Shown here: piece by piece, positions 1 through 12,300 of the stretch
Position numbering within the stretch: the stretch's first letter is position 1
How the letters are laid out: each line of letters starts with the position of its first letter
Assembly: GCA_030549775.1 (NCBI GenBank)
Contig: CM060177.1
Location: forward strand, 64,358,638 to 64,422,637
From: Tamarix chinensis
Lineage: Eukaryota; Streptophyta; Magnoliopsida; Caryophyllales; Tamaricaceae
Length of the DNA: 64,000 nt
Direction of reading: 5' to 3'
The notes under the pieces: model-generated
Told to the model about the DNA's origin: nothing
Database searches by the model: none
The model's input: the letters and a program-made list of their open reading frames with translations, nothing else
Program-made: the position numbers and the translations under genes

Positions 1-1332
1 AACTAATATATATACATATTATATCAAGTATGTAACTATGCATTAATTTTTTCATCGGCTTAATATTAATTTGTAAGTATTATTCTAATGGCGTATTCCT
101 TAATATTATAGTAAATTCGCTTGCAGGAGAAATTTTATGGATTATATTATCTGATAGGATTTCATCAATCTGGCCTCTATTGTAATTGGTATTGCTAGAC
201 TAGATATGTCTTGTTTAAGGAGAGATCTGAGGTAGAGTCCATTACAAAATGATAGGCAGCTTTGCTTCAATATCTTTACATCTAATTTTGAGTGATGTAA
301 TGGAATAATCTCATAATTAAGAGAGTTTTTGTTCAGCAAAATGGATGGAAGATTATGGAATTTATGGTATTATTAATTTTTAATGGATCTAATCTATAAG
401 AGATAATACGTTATTTGATTTATAAAAAGTGGATAGGCTTTGGATGGTTCCTGAATGTTAATTAAGTTTGGGTTTAGTTAGACGGTGTTCATATTTAAGT
501 ATTGGAAGTAAATAAATTATTTAATTTTTGAAAGTAACAACTCATATCAAATGAAGTCAAATGAAAATTGTAATTTATTATAAAATAAGTTGCATATTAT
601 TTTTTTTCGATATCAAAATTTATTAAACATGACTAGTAGAATATATTGTAATTCCATGAGAATGACTGTTAAATTATTAGCACGAATTTTTAATGGGTTA
701 GTTTTGGTGAAGATTTGTTGTCAATTTCATATTATATTTTTCTTCTTTGCATGGTATGATGGCTTGTTTGTTTAAGGTAATTTTATTTGCTTTTTGATAA
801 TGCTTGTGTCGAATCATATTCTTAGATTAAAGTGTCCAAGTAGCAACCATTTTCTAATCCTATGCAATGATTTTCTTGGCCTTTTTTTTTTGTGTCTTGG
901 TTCTTCCCCTACCCCATCTCCCAAATATGTCACATTCAAATCCAAATATTTGTTCCACTATCATGAAAAGTGTGGTTGGCTAGTCAATGCTTTTATTAAT
1001 TTTAGTTATTGATCTAAGGAGAAGGCTTTTGGTATCTTATTATTTGTATGTGAAGTTGTATTTTTTTTATTTTGTTTATACGGTCTATATAGTTTTTCGA
1101 TTGCATGATAATAAACTCAGCGTTGGTTTTATTTTAAGATAAATTATTATTAATGCTAAAAATATTGATAATAATTATAGATAATTATAAATTATTAAGT
1201 TTCTTAATAATAATAATATATTAATTATTATATAAATAATTGTAAAAATAAATAAAAATTAATATTAGCAGATGAAAATTATATTAAAAAATTTATCATT
1301 GTTAAAATGAATAACAATAAAGGCCTCTATTA

Positions 1333-1369
<37 letters not shown>

Positions 1370-1672
1370 CTAATTAAAGGTAGTTTTGCTTCAATCTTAT
1401 TATACCTAATTTTAAGTGATCCATTGGAATAACCTCAGGCATGTATGTGAAGTTTTCTAGTTAAGTGAGTTGAGGTTCAACTCAATGGGTGGAAGGTAAT
1501 GGTATTTAGGATATAATTATTTTTTAATGGATCCAATTTGTAAGAGTTTGGGTTTAGTTTAATTTTTAAAAATGGATCTTGAATTATCAGCATAATTTTT
1601 TACTCGTTATTTGTAGTGAAGATTTGTTGTCAATGTTATATTGCATTTTTCTTCTTTGCTGGCTTGTGTCGG

Positions 1673-2523
1673 TGATGCAGGAGCATCCATTGAACATAAT
1701 GATTATCATATTAATTCTAATCCTCAAGGTAAGGAAGATGATTTAGATTTCTTAATGTTGGAGCCTATCATGTTAAATATTCTTGATAATTCTTATATGC
1801 TTGACATTGAAAAACATTCAAGTTATTCTTGTAGGTATGTTACATATTTGCAAGAAGATGATGTTCATACACATTGATGTGTAAAAATATTCCAAGGCAT
1901 ACAAGGCTATAACATACATGGGATGATACCTTACAACAAGATATAAAGCGATGATATTCATTATTTGTATAAACTTGTTGTAAAACCCTAACCCTAAGTA
2001 TATTTTATGTAAGTTAGGGTATGGCTATAATTTCATGTATGTATTTTAGTCTATTGTATAGCTTTGTAATATTAATCCTCAGAATCATTTGACTAATTAT
2101 ATTATGCTATGGATTAAGGTTAATATGGGCTTAATTCAACCATGATTAATGGGCTGGATTAGGTGGGTAAACTCACAACCGAGCTTATTCTTTCCTATGT
2201 ATACCCTTTGTGCGCATGACTTGTGAGCAGAATATTGAATAAGAATTTTGATAAAACTTTGAGCAAGAGAGCTAAAGTCTAATCCTCCCTTTTGGGTCTA
2301 CATTGAGCAAGGACGATTTGGGATAATCCTTTCTTAAAAACTATCTTAAATCTCAACATATTTGAAGGCTATACAAATCTGTTGAGTACCTTCAACGTGT
2401 ATCTTCAATTTCTTTGTCCATAATCCACCAAATCACTTAATTTCTTTTGGATTAGATCGTGGGTGATAGATTCTACTACAAATTTCGATCCAACCTTATG
2501 TTACTTTGATAAAAACCACATCA
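1673..2523 (+). repeat. 5' LTR of the gypsy element in copy A
   Basis: This 851-bp LTR has TG...CA ends. Against the 3' LTR it lacks about 19 bases near 2,172, a deletion flanked by short matching CTCA-like sequence. Its first 200 bases contain an open frame (to 1,877) homologous to the end of the pol reading frame that runs into the 3' LTR. This suggests the ancestral pol C-terminus was LTR-encoded. The sequence TATGTATACCC near 2,198 may mark the promoter region, but this was not resolved. Confidence 0.92.
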
Positions 2524-2527
2524 TTTT

Positions 2528-2539
2528 TGGTATCAAAGC
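2528..2539 (+). promoter_or_regulatory. Primer binding site for initiator tRNA-Met
   Basis: Four bases after the LTR end the sequence reads TGGTATCAAAGC. This matches the usual plant tRNA-iMet primer site TGGTATCAGAGC at 11 of 12 positions. Its position directly downstream of the 5' LTR fits minus-strand priming in Ty3/gypsy and copia elements. Confidence 0.85.
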
Positions 2540-2953
2540 TTCATTTGTTCGAAGCTTATACAACCAGTGATTTCTGCCGACCTGAAATCATGTTGTGTTC
2601 TTTCACCAAGAAATCCACGGCTAATCCACCATTTCTTTCAATTATTGATTCTTTATGAACTTATTTAATTGTTCTTGATGTTCTTCCTCGAAGTTCTTGC
2701 AATCTTGCAAGGATCTTGTTGCATTTTTACTCAACTTTCCACATAAAATACCAACAGAGTTCTAATTTCAGTAGCACCAGTTTGGTTTGTCTGTTTGCAG
2801 CTATTGTGTGTGTCTCTCCAGCACTTGATTTCTATTTTATTCTACTCTCTATTAGTGTGTGATCAAGTGTACAACAACCCCCTTCAATTTCTCTTCGTGC
2901 AAGCAAGCAAAGAAGCCTCAAAGTGTTCGACATCCCTAGATAGTTTTCAATCA

Positions 2954-3333
2954 CTGAGACTGACCTGGAACTTGCAGGTCATGTATTAGATTCATTTCTC
3001 ATCAATTTCTCTCAATAAATTAGTCCATCATATACCTATGGATTTCTTATACATTTCCTATGAAGACTTCAACACGAATCTCCCACTGGAACACAAGTTT
3101 CTGTTGAAAATATAGAAACATGTTCTATGATATTATGTGAAGCCTGAGATTGACCTGGAACTTGCAGGCCCAATATTTGATTCATTTATCATCAATTTCT
3201 CTCAATAAATTAGTCCATCACCTACCTCTGGATCTCCTCTACATTTTCTATGAAGACTTAAACACGAAAATCCCACTGGAAGACAAGCTTTTATTGACAA
3301 CACAGAAACATGTTCTATGATTTTATGTGAATC
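2954..3333 (+). repeat. Two-copy 190-bp tandem duplication in the gypsy leader
   Basis: Two diverged copies of a 190-bp unit lie head to tail (start anchors CTGAGA at 2,954 and 3,144). Both contain GACCTGGAACTTGCAGG, then TCTCTCAATAAATTAGTCC, then GAAACATGTTCTATGAT. They sit in the long leader between the primer site and gag. No coding role is apparent. Confidence 0.85.
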
Positions 3334-3575
3334 ATTTTCACACCTATTGTTACTAATCTTTCATTGTTTGTGTGTACCTGCGTGTAGTACCTATTCTTGG
3401 GGCTAAAAGATCTCCTTTATGCCTAGTTAAAGACTGCAGGTAGTGTTTGATATTTCCTTTAGAATTAGAAATTGGTTTGTGCTTTGTTTGGTTATAGGCA
3501 AAACAAATCCAGCACCTACATTTATGGAAGATATATTGTGTGCACATCAAGAAAGGTTGAGTGGAAACCTTCACC

Positions 3576-4633
3576 ATGGCTAGTGAAGAGGTGTGTGCCC
3601 TGGTTGAGTCCATCAAAAGCCTCACCTCACGCATGGATGGCCAACTACAGACTCAAAACACACTACAACATCAACTCCAAAGTGTAAAAGCAAAGTTAGC
3701 CGACTAAGAGAAGTGTAAACCATGGCAACCTCGAATGGAAACCACACATGATAGTGTGGAAGGGAGAATGAAGCCGATTTACCATGCCAAGAATGGAAGT
3801 GGACATTTCAATATTTCTCATCATGGAGAAGGAGAAGAGGAGACAAATTCTTTTGTCTCAAGCAACCAAAGAAGAGCACCTACATTCCATGTAAGAAATC
3901 CACACCATGAAGATCAAGGTATTAAACTTGAACTTCTTGAATTTTATGGTGATTTGAATGTGGAGTCATTTTTTGAGTGGTTGCATGAGATTGAGGCTAT
4001 TTTTGAGTTTAGAGAATATGATGATGATAGAAAGTGCAAATTAGCTACTCTAAAGTTTAAAAAGTTTGCTCGGATTTGGTATAATAACTTAAAACGAACT
4101 AGAGAAAGACAAGAGAAGTCTAAAATCAAATCTTGGGAAAAACTTAAAAAGCACTTAAGAAAGAAATTTGTGCCTAGAGACTATGAACAAGCTATGTATG
4201 TTAAAATGACTACTCTAAGGCAAGGCTTATTTAGTGTAGAAGAATACACTAGAGAGTTTGAAAGACTGGTCCTTATTTGTGATGTTCATGAAAGAAAAGA
4301 ACAAAAATGTGCTAGATACTTAGGTGGCTTTAATAACTTAATAAGAGACAAGGTTGATATGTACTCTTATGACTCTCTTGATGACTTAATAAAATTGGCT
4401 ATGAAAATTGAAAGACAAACCAAGAAAAAAAAGCCTATGTTAAGTCTAATGCTTTTACTTCGACTAAACCCTATTCTAACACCTTTACACCTAAATCAAA
4501 ATTTTCATATGATAAAAAGAATAACAAAGATGATAAAGGTAAAAATAAGGTGGTTGAAATGGCTAATAAACAATGTTTTAAATGTAAAGGATATGGACAT
4601 TTTGCTAGAGATTGTCCTAACCAAAGAGCCTTA
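3576..4633 (+). pseudogene. gag: Ty3/gypsy gag, broken by a stop and a frameshift
   Basis: Gag forms the particle that packages retrotransposon RNA. The start chosen is ATG 3,576 (peptide MASEEVCALVES), because the frame continues from it into the main Gag body; an in-frame TAA at 3,705-3,707 interrupts it after 43 codons. The body holds a Retrotrans_gag-type domain, with WYNNLKRTRERQ (near 4,078), KKFVPRDYEQAMYVKM (near 4,167) and VEEYTREFERL (near 4,240). After the A8 run at 4,425-4,432 the frame shifts by one base. The correct frame resumes as KAYVKSNAF and leads to the CCHC knuckle CFKCKGYGHFARDC (4,574-4,615) that binds RNA. The stop and shift rule out normal expression, unless the A-run length is an assembly error. 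Confidence 0.9.
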
Positions 4634-5146
4634 ACCTTACATGAAATAGGAAACACGGAACCATGTAGTGATGATGATGAATTAGAAGTTGAATCTCCTA
4701 ATGAAATATTAACTATGGAAGAAGAAGAAGGAGACCCCTCCTTTGTAATTCAAAGAGTCTTGCAAATACAACCTATTATTACACCTACTCAAAGAGAAAA
4801 GATTTTTAAAACTAAGTGTACAATAGGTGATACAGTTTGTAGACTCATAATTAATAGTGGTTCATGTACTAATGTTGCTAGTGAGGCTATGGTTAAGAAA
4901 CTTAGTTTGGAAACTACTAATCATCCTAAACCCTATTCTTTACTATGGTTAAACAAGGATAAAGGAGCTAATGTAAACAAAAGAGCTTTAATCACATTTT
5001 CTATTAGAGACTATCATGATGAAGTTCTATGTGATATTTTACCTATGGATGCTTGTGGATTACTTTTGGGTAGACCATGGCAATTTGATAGAAAAGAAAC
5101 TCATGATGGGGTAACTAATGAATATGTGGTGAAAAAGGAAAAATAA
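4634..5146 (+). pseudogene. Ty3/gypsy protease with altered active site
   Basis: This continues the zinc-knuckle frame (4,550-5,146). An acidic linker leads into an aspartic protease domain with CTIGDTVCRLIINSGSCTNVAS. The family's catalytic triplet is normally DSG; here the codon at 4,853-4,855 is AAT, giving NSG, so the catalytic aspartate is lost. The C-terminal protease motif DACGLLLGRPWQFD is intact (near 5,048). A TAA at 5,144-5,146 separates protease from reverse transcriptase, where a functional element would normally read through or be continuous. The role of cleaving Gag-Pol is inferred from the family. Confidence 0.88.
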
Positions 5147-6114
5147 TTGTATAGACTCAAACCTTCTTTATATGATCATATGCCCTTGAGTGATGATAAA
5201 AAGAGATTATTTTTACATGAAAAGGCTATGGAAAAATGTATAAAAGAGGAAGGAAATTGTTATGCTTTAGTTTCTAAAGATTCTAAACCTGATAAACAAC
5301 AACTTGAAAATCCTAATATGATCAAGTTTCTTGATGAGTTTAATGATGTATTTCTTGAAGACTTACCTCCTGGATTACCACCTAAAAGAGGTATAGAACA
5401 TGCTATTGATCTTGTTCCTAGTATGCCTATCCCTAATAAACTGACTTATAGATGTAACTTGGAAGAAGCTAAGGAATTACAAAAACAAATAAAAGAACTT
5501 ATGGATAAAGGATTTGTGAAAGAAAATATGATTTTTTGTATAATTCTTTCAAATGCTGCTTATGTCAAGTTTATCAGTTATTTTTGGAAAACTTTATGGC
5601 ATATGCTTGGTATGTATGGTGTGAATCCTCACATGCCTATTAACATGATTCCATTGAAAAAAGGTGAATTACAAAATTATGAGGCTAAAGAGAGAATACA
5701 ATTTTTTCAACAACTTCATGAGAAAATAAAAAATCATATTGAAAAATCTAATGCTAAGTATAAAGCTCAAGCAAATAAGCATAGAAACTCTTATGTGCTT
5801 TTTCCTGGTGACTTAGTTTGGTTACATTTATATAAATAGAGATTTCCTGATTTACGTCAAAACAAGCTAATGCAAGAGCCGATGTTCCATTTAAAATACT
5901 TAGGAAGTTTGGAGATAATGCTTTTGAACTTGAACTTCCAGATTCTTATGGAGGAATTTCAAAAAAAATTAATGTTGGTGATTTGTCTCCTTATTATTCT
6001 GATGAAAATTTGAGGGCAAATTCTTCTCAACTTGGGGAGTATGATGCAGGAGCATCCATTGAATATAATGATTATCATATTCATTCTAATCCTCAAGGTA
6101 AGGAAGATGATTAA
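5147..6114 (+). pseudogene. Ty3/gypsy pol remnant: RT start fused to integrase end
   Basis: The first 125 or so codons match the N-terminal part of gypsy reverse transcriptase, with EDLPPGLPPKRGIEHAIDL (near 5,357) and KELQKQIKELMDKGFVKEN (near 5,470). Immediately after this (about 5,530) the peptide jumps to integrase-like SYFWKTLWHMLGM. A second jump leads to YGVNPHMPIN and the integrase C-terminal FPGDLVWLHL (near 5,802). RT catalytic motifs, RNase H and the integrase core are absent, so at least two internal deletions occurred. A TAG at about 5,837 and a frameshift near 5,910 follow. The other frame then reads DNAFELELPDSYG and INVGDLSPYY, and continues 23 codons into the 3' LTR to a TAA at 6,112-6,114. 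Confidence 0.85.
6031..6041 (+). promoter_or_regulatory. Polypurine tract before the 3' LTR
   Basis: CTTGGGGAGTA directly precedes the TGATGC start of the 3' LTR. A short G-rich purine tract here is the expected plus-strand primer of gypsy elements. It also codes for part of the pol C-terminus. Confidence 0.65.
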
Positions 6115-6910
6115 GCTTTCTTAATGTTGGAGCCTATCATATTAAATATTCTTGATAATTCTTATATGCTTGACATTGAAAAACATTCAAGTTATTCTTG
6201 TAGGTATGTTACATATTTGCAAGAAGATGATGTTCATACACATTGATGTGTACAAATATTCCAAGGAATACAAGGCTATGACATACATGGGATGATACCT
6301 TACAACAAGAGATAAAGTGATGATATTCATTATTTGTATAAACTTGTTGTAAAACCCTAACCCTAAGTATATTTTATGTAAGTTAGGGTATGGCTATAAT
6401 TTCATGTATGTATCTTAGTTTATTGTATAGCTTTGTAATATTAATCCTTAGTATCATTTAACCAATGATATTATGTTGTGGATTAAGGTTAATATGGGCT
6501 TAATTCAACCATGATTAATGGGCTGGATTAGGTGGGTAAACTCGACTAGTTAAGGAAGCTCACCACCGAGCTTATTCTTTCCTATATATACCCTTTGTGC
6601 GCATGATTTGTGAGCAGAATATTGAATAATAATTTTGACAAAAATTTGAGCAAGAGAGCTAAAGTCTAATCCTCCCTTTTGGGTCTACATTGAGCAAGGA
6701 AGATCTGGGATAATCCTTCCTCAAAAATTATCTTAAATCTCGACATATTTGAAGGTTATACAAATCTGTTGAGTACCTTCAACGTGTATCTTCAATTTCT
6801 TTGTCCATAATCCACCAAATCACTTCATTTCTTTTGCATTAGATCGTGGGTGATAGATTCTACTACAAATTTTGATCCAACCTTCCGTTACTTTGATAAA
6901 AACCACATCA
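6042..6910 (+). repeat. 3' LTR of the gypsy element in copy A
   Basis: This 869-bp LTR has the same TGATGCAGG...CCACATCA ends as the 5' LTR. It has 19 bases near 6,543-6,562 that the 5' LTR lacks. It is followed by the target duplication GTCAG (6,911-6,915) and then by arm A sequence that continues the interrupted segment. Confidence 0.93.
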
Positions 6911-6915
6911 GTCAG

Positions 6916-9286
6916 ATCATTTTCTTAGATTAAAGTATGTAAGTAGCAACCATTTCCAATCTTATGCGATTTTTTGCTTGGCCTTTGTTCTTATGTCTTG
7001 GTTCTTTCCCTACCCACTACTTAATATTTCAATGTTCAAACCCAAATATTTGTTCCGCTGTCATCTAGTGTGGCAACCATCGATTCTTTTATTGATTTTA
7101 GTTATTAATCCAAGTAGAAGGTTTTTATTATCTTATTCTTATTTTTATGTGAAGTTCCATTTTTTTTGTTTATATGGTATATATGGTTTTTTTATTACAT
7201 AACAATCAGCTCAGTGTTGGTTTCTCTTCAAGTTAGTTTAATAACTTATAAGATATATTGGATAAACACTAATAATATAGGATGAGATAATAATTAATAT
7301 TAATTTAATATTACAAAAAATAATTATTATAACATATAATTAATAATATTATTAATATTAAATTTTGTTTATTCTTAACATAGTTTGACATAATAAATAA
7401 TATATTATTGTTACTAATTAATTTATAATTATCAATTATTATTATTACTATTATTATTCTTTTTAGCATTAATAATAAATAAAAACAATAAATTAGTTTA
7501 TTCAGTTTTGGTAATAAAAATAATTTTTTTAAATCGTTGTAAGCATTTGTAATTAGTAACGAATTTTTAATTAATTATCACAATTATTATTATTTTCTAA
7601 TCAGTATATTATATTACTAATAATATATTATCAATTATTATTATTAATAATAAAGTTATATTATCAACTATTATGATTTATTAGTATTTATTACTAATAA
7701 TTATTATTTATTCATTTAACATAAATTGCTTGTTTAATGGTGTTTTAGCTTGTCAAGTTTAATCATTTGTTAATTATGGTTTGCATATTTTATAAATTAA
7801 ATTATTAAAACTAAAAAAATTGGTTAGCAATTGTTGATTTATTCTTGATGCATAAGTTGATTTTATCTTAAATTTTTGGTGTATGGGGAAAACTTTGGTT
7901 TGCTTTAATTTGAAAATTCTTTGGAACTTATTTTGAGGGAATTATATAGCTTACTGTTGCCAAAAATCCTATTTATCCTTGCCTTTTGAGTGACATTTAA
8001 TTCTTCTTCTTTCTTTTATACTTAGTGTTCATTAGTATTATCTTAGTGATTGTGTTTTTGTAGCTTTTTTTTAGAGCTTATTTGTCAATGAAAATATAGT
8101 GAAGTTTATTTTGTTTGTTCTATCATACCAATTTGTTGGCTTCTCTTGGGTATTTTTGTAGTTGTAATATGTGATTGTTTATGCTTTATGTGATTATTTT
8201 TTGTGTCTAATTTTTTTTGTCAAAAATTGTGTAGTGATAGTAATCTTTTGTGCGAGGCCTTTGTTTGTGTTGTTTGAATGGATTTAGTTGGCGATGTTAT
8301 GAACTCCCATTTTGATCTTTTTTTTTTAATTCTAGATTATCAGCAATGATGCCCTCTTTGTACTTAGATCTCTAATTTATGTAGGTTGTATTATTTATAA
8401 TGGTTATATTATAATACATTTATTTTTTAGCTTAGTCCTTTTTTTCTACGTTTCAATCTATTAAAATTATCTATTTTCTTTTTCCTCCTTTCACAATCCT
8501 GTCTGAGCTAAGATATACTATACCTACTACATCATCAGTAACCATTTGTTCCTGCCATTATCCAACTGTGTTTCCAATCCTTATGATGCCAAATCAATTA
8601 TAAACTATTATCCCAATAGAGCCTTAATACTCTTCCCTGTCTCTCTTAGATCACAAGTTTATACTTGTAGGGTATAGTTGAGTGGGGTATGTAAACTCAC
8701 ATTTTAATTTTCATGACAATTATAGCCGTGCCCATATACTTGTTTTCAAAATTAGCAAAATTTTTGGCCTTCTAGATGTGGTAAACCATAGCCGCTAGAG
8801 TTATTATCCTTGCTTTTGTGTGCAAAATTCTTCTGATAATACTTCTTAACCACTCGATAGATCTGTTCTTTCATTGCACATCATATAAATAGATGGCTAT
8901 GTGTCGTTGTGTGTCACAGGGGCATTCAAATGTGATGAACATAAAATGAAGTCTAACTACTATATTCTAAACACACAACTCTATTACTTGACTATTTCCT
9001 TATCCGACATCTTTTTTTAGTTTATGCTCTAGTTTTAAACTCAGACTGTCTCTGCTTTACTCCCTTCATGTGCTCTAACCTATACCATATGATACAGTTA
9101 ATGAGCACATGTGGAAGTATTTATCTTTCCATAAATAACATGAATAATATTTTAGACGTATGTTAATAGGAGATGATCATATATCTTGGAATGTTATATA
9201 AAGGGTTTGTGTTGGCTCGACGTAATAATGGGTTGGCAATATTTCAAACCAATTAGGTACTAAAAAGGATTGATGTCGGGCATAAG

Positions 9287-9322
<36 letters not shown>

Positions 9323-12300
9323 GTTATTATTATTATGTTAATGTTAATGTTGTTGTTATTGCATAGGATGGATTTAACTGTCTTTTTGATGGTGTGATTC
9401 TTCTAACTAGTTGTAGGGTTACTAGTCTTATAATAGTAGAGGAGATTTATAGTAAAAAGATTAATTGAAGCAAAGACGATCATAACAGTAGGCCCTACAA
9501 TTCGACCAAGCTGAGCAGTTGCTCCTGCCAAACATCGAAGCCTATTACTGCTCTCTAAATTGTTCTTGCGACGTCAAATGGGCACTTGCATGATTAGCAA
9601 TTATTATTATTATTTACACATGAAAAATTTTATACTTCTACATTTGGATTGATTTCTTTAACAACTAGCTCAATGTCCACCTATAAAGGGACCATTAATT
9701 TTTCTACCTTTCCATAAGTGAGAGAGTTATTGTTGTGCCTCAAATTTAGGTTGTTATTTTAACTGTTGAATATTTCTTTTGGAGGTTGATTAAGTTGAAG
9801 CTTTTGATGCTTTAGGTTAGTTTTTATCATTAAAATTGTGTAGCCTTCTCTTAAAAATATGGTATGAATTTTCTCTTTGGATGATGTTTATTGTTATGAG
9901 GGTTTGTAATTATTATACATGGATTGCGAATTTTCAAATTAGGGTATTGTTTGAATATTCAAGTTGTATATAGTTATGTATAGTTTCTGTTAAATTTATT
10001 CATGCATAGATTGAATTAGTTTAAGTAAAACATTTCTGATTATGGGTCCTTTTTATTGCATTTGTTATGTACTTACTTTATTATATGACCATGTAAATTG
10101 ATAACAAGACATTTTTAGCTCCAAAAATTAACTTTTTTCGCCTTATTATTGGTATAGAGATGTATAATTTAAGGGTTTAGAATTTTTTTTATTAGAGTTC
10201 GTTTTCGACACCTTATTTTTACTTATGTATCTTATTAGAAAATTTTAATAATTTATTATTTTTATTTTACTAATATTAATGTTATAATTATTATTTTTCT
10301 TATTAGTATTACTTGTATTCTTATCATTGCCATTATTTTTATGATTATTATTATTATTATCATTATGTTTATATATATTTTCTTATTATTACCATTAAAA
10401 TTTTATTGATTTAATTTTCTTACATGATATTTTCATAAGATATATTTTTATATATTTATAGATTTGATCATATAGATTTTTTATTAATTAATTATTATTA
10501 TACTTATGAATAAGATTAATTTTGTTTATTTTTTTACTTATAGCTAACATTATTTTTCTTCACCTTATTGCAACAAACTAGAACTTAAAGCTGTATTGTA
10601 TTAATTTAATTAAGAGATGTTGTTAAGATATGTTGATCCTTGTACTATATTATATATATATGATTGGTAGTAGGTGTTATTTTTACATAATTTTGACATG
10701 TCCATTGATTGCATATTAGTAGTAGGTGCTAATTCCACTATTCTCTAACTTGATTAATTTAAAAAATCTATAAGAAACAAATTACATGCAAATGGTCTCA
10801 TAAGAAAGTTTATATTTTTTTAGACTTGTTTTACATAAATAGAAATAAAAATGTATGGTTTGGTAAGAGAATTTTTATTCATATATCAACTAAGATATAT
10901 TTTAACAAGATATATTAATAAAAACTTATGGAATAAATATTTTGACAAATTATCTAATTTTAAGATGTGATATTTTCATAAGATATATTTTTATTTTCAT
11001 ATAGATTAAATATTATACATTTTTTATTAATTATTTATTATTATATTTATGAATAATATCAATTTGCTTTATTCATTATTTACATATGTTTATAACTTCC
11101 ATAATTTTGTAATAATTATTTATTTATAATTAATCTTGTGAAAATTTATTTCTCATTAAAATTATTATTATTAATTATTTAAAATTTTGATTATCGTTAA
11201 TAATATTTGCATTGTTTATTATTTATATTTATGATTAATATTTAAGCTAGGTATTAATTATTTATAATTATAACTAATATTAGTTGTATTGATTATTTGA
11301 TTACCATTAAGAATAATAATATTTTATTAATTATAATTAATATTTATATATATGATTATCTTATAATTATAATTAATAATATTATTTATAATTATGATCA
11401 TCATCATTATTATAAAAAATATAGCTATCATTAAAATTATTATTATTTGTACTGGTTAATTATTTATAATTATGATTAATAATATTTTAATAAGTTTAAA
11501 TTTATAGTTAAAATAAATATTATTCTACTAACTTTCTTTTTATAAGTATAGTTGATATTTGTTTTCATCGATTAATTAATTCTAATAATGATTAATCTTT
11601 TTGAATAATTATTAATTTCATATTAAAACTAATAGTTATTGCTTATAATTAATTTAACTTTAGATGTATTGATTATATAAGTATAATTAAGAATATTGAT
11701 ATAACAAAAAATTAGCTAAAAAAATTAACGAATATTATCATTTGTATAGATAATTAACCTTTTTAAATATAATTATTTCTATGATTATGATTAGTACTAT
11801 GCATATAAAACATTTATTTATATTATTTGTATAGATTAATTAAAATTTTTAAATATAATTATTTCTACATATACTTAGTTATAAATTTATAGTTATAATA
11901 TCTATTATTCTTATTATAATGTATAGTTATGGTTGTTTATTAATTAATTATTATTACAACTTTTACTCTTTGTATTAATAATTTCATTACAAGTAAAAAT
12001 ATGATCATTAAAATTAATAGTACTTGTATTGATTAATTAGTTATTTATAATTATAATTAATACTAGTTTTAATTAATTATTAAATTATAGTTATAATAAA
12101 TATTATTCTTATTAATTTGTTGCTCAAAACACCAAGTTGTATTTTTCTTATTAACTAATTATTTATATTTTTGACTAGTGCTATTTTTAATAATTATTAG
12201 TTTATATCACTATTAGCATTTTTGCAATTATTTATGACAGTTGATATTATATATATTTCTTATTTAATTATAATTAAAACTCATAATATGTTTATGAACT

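Larger units (their letters stand above)
1673..6910 (+). mobile_element. Internally deleted Ty3/gypsy LTR retrotransposon
   Basis: Two direct LTRs (1,673-2,523 and 6,042-6,910) begin TGATGCAGG and end CCACATCA. The element is bounded by a 5-bp target duplication, GTCGG at 1,668-1,672 and GTCAG at 6,911-6,915. Copy C reads through the site with one GTCAG (48,526-48,530 on the reverse strand), confirming both edges. Inside are, in order, a tRNA-Met primer site, leader, gag, zinc knuckle, protease, the start of reverse transcriptase, and then only the C-terminal part of integrase. Most of reverse transcriptase, RNase H and the integrase catalytic core are missing. With stops and frameshifts as well, it cannot move on its own. 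LTRs differ at about 8 of the first 258 bases, read by eye. Confidence 0.95.

Noticed and set aside
9290..9336. Possible CRISPR-like or structured repeat array
   Set aside because: It is a simple ATT microsatellite with no spacers, and the window is eukaryotic.
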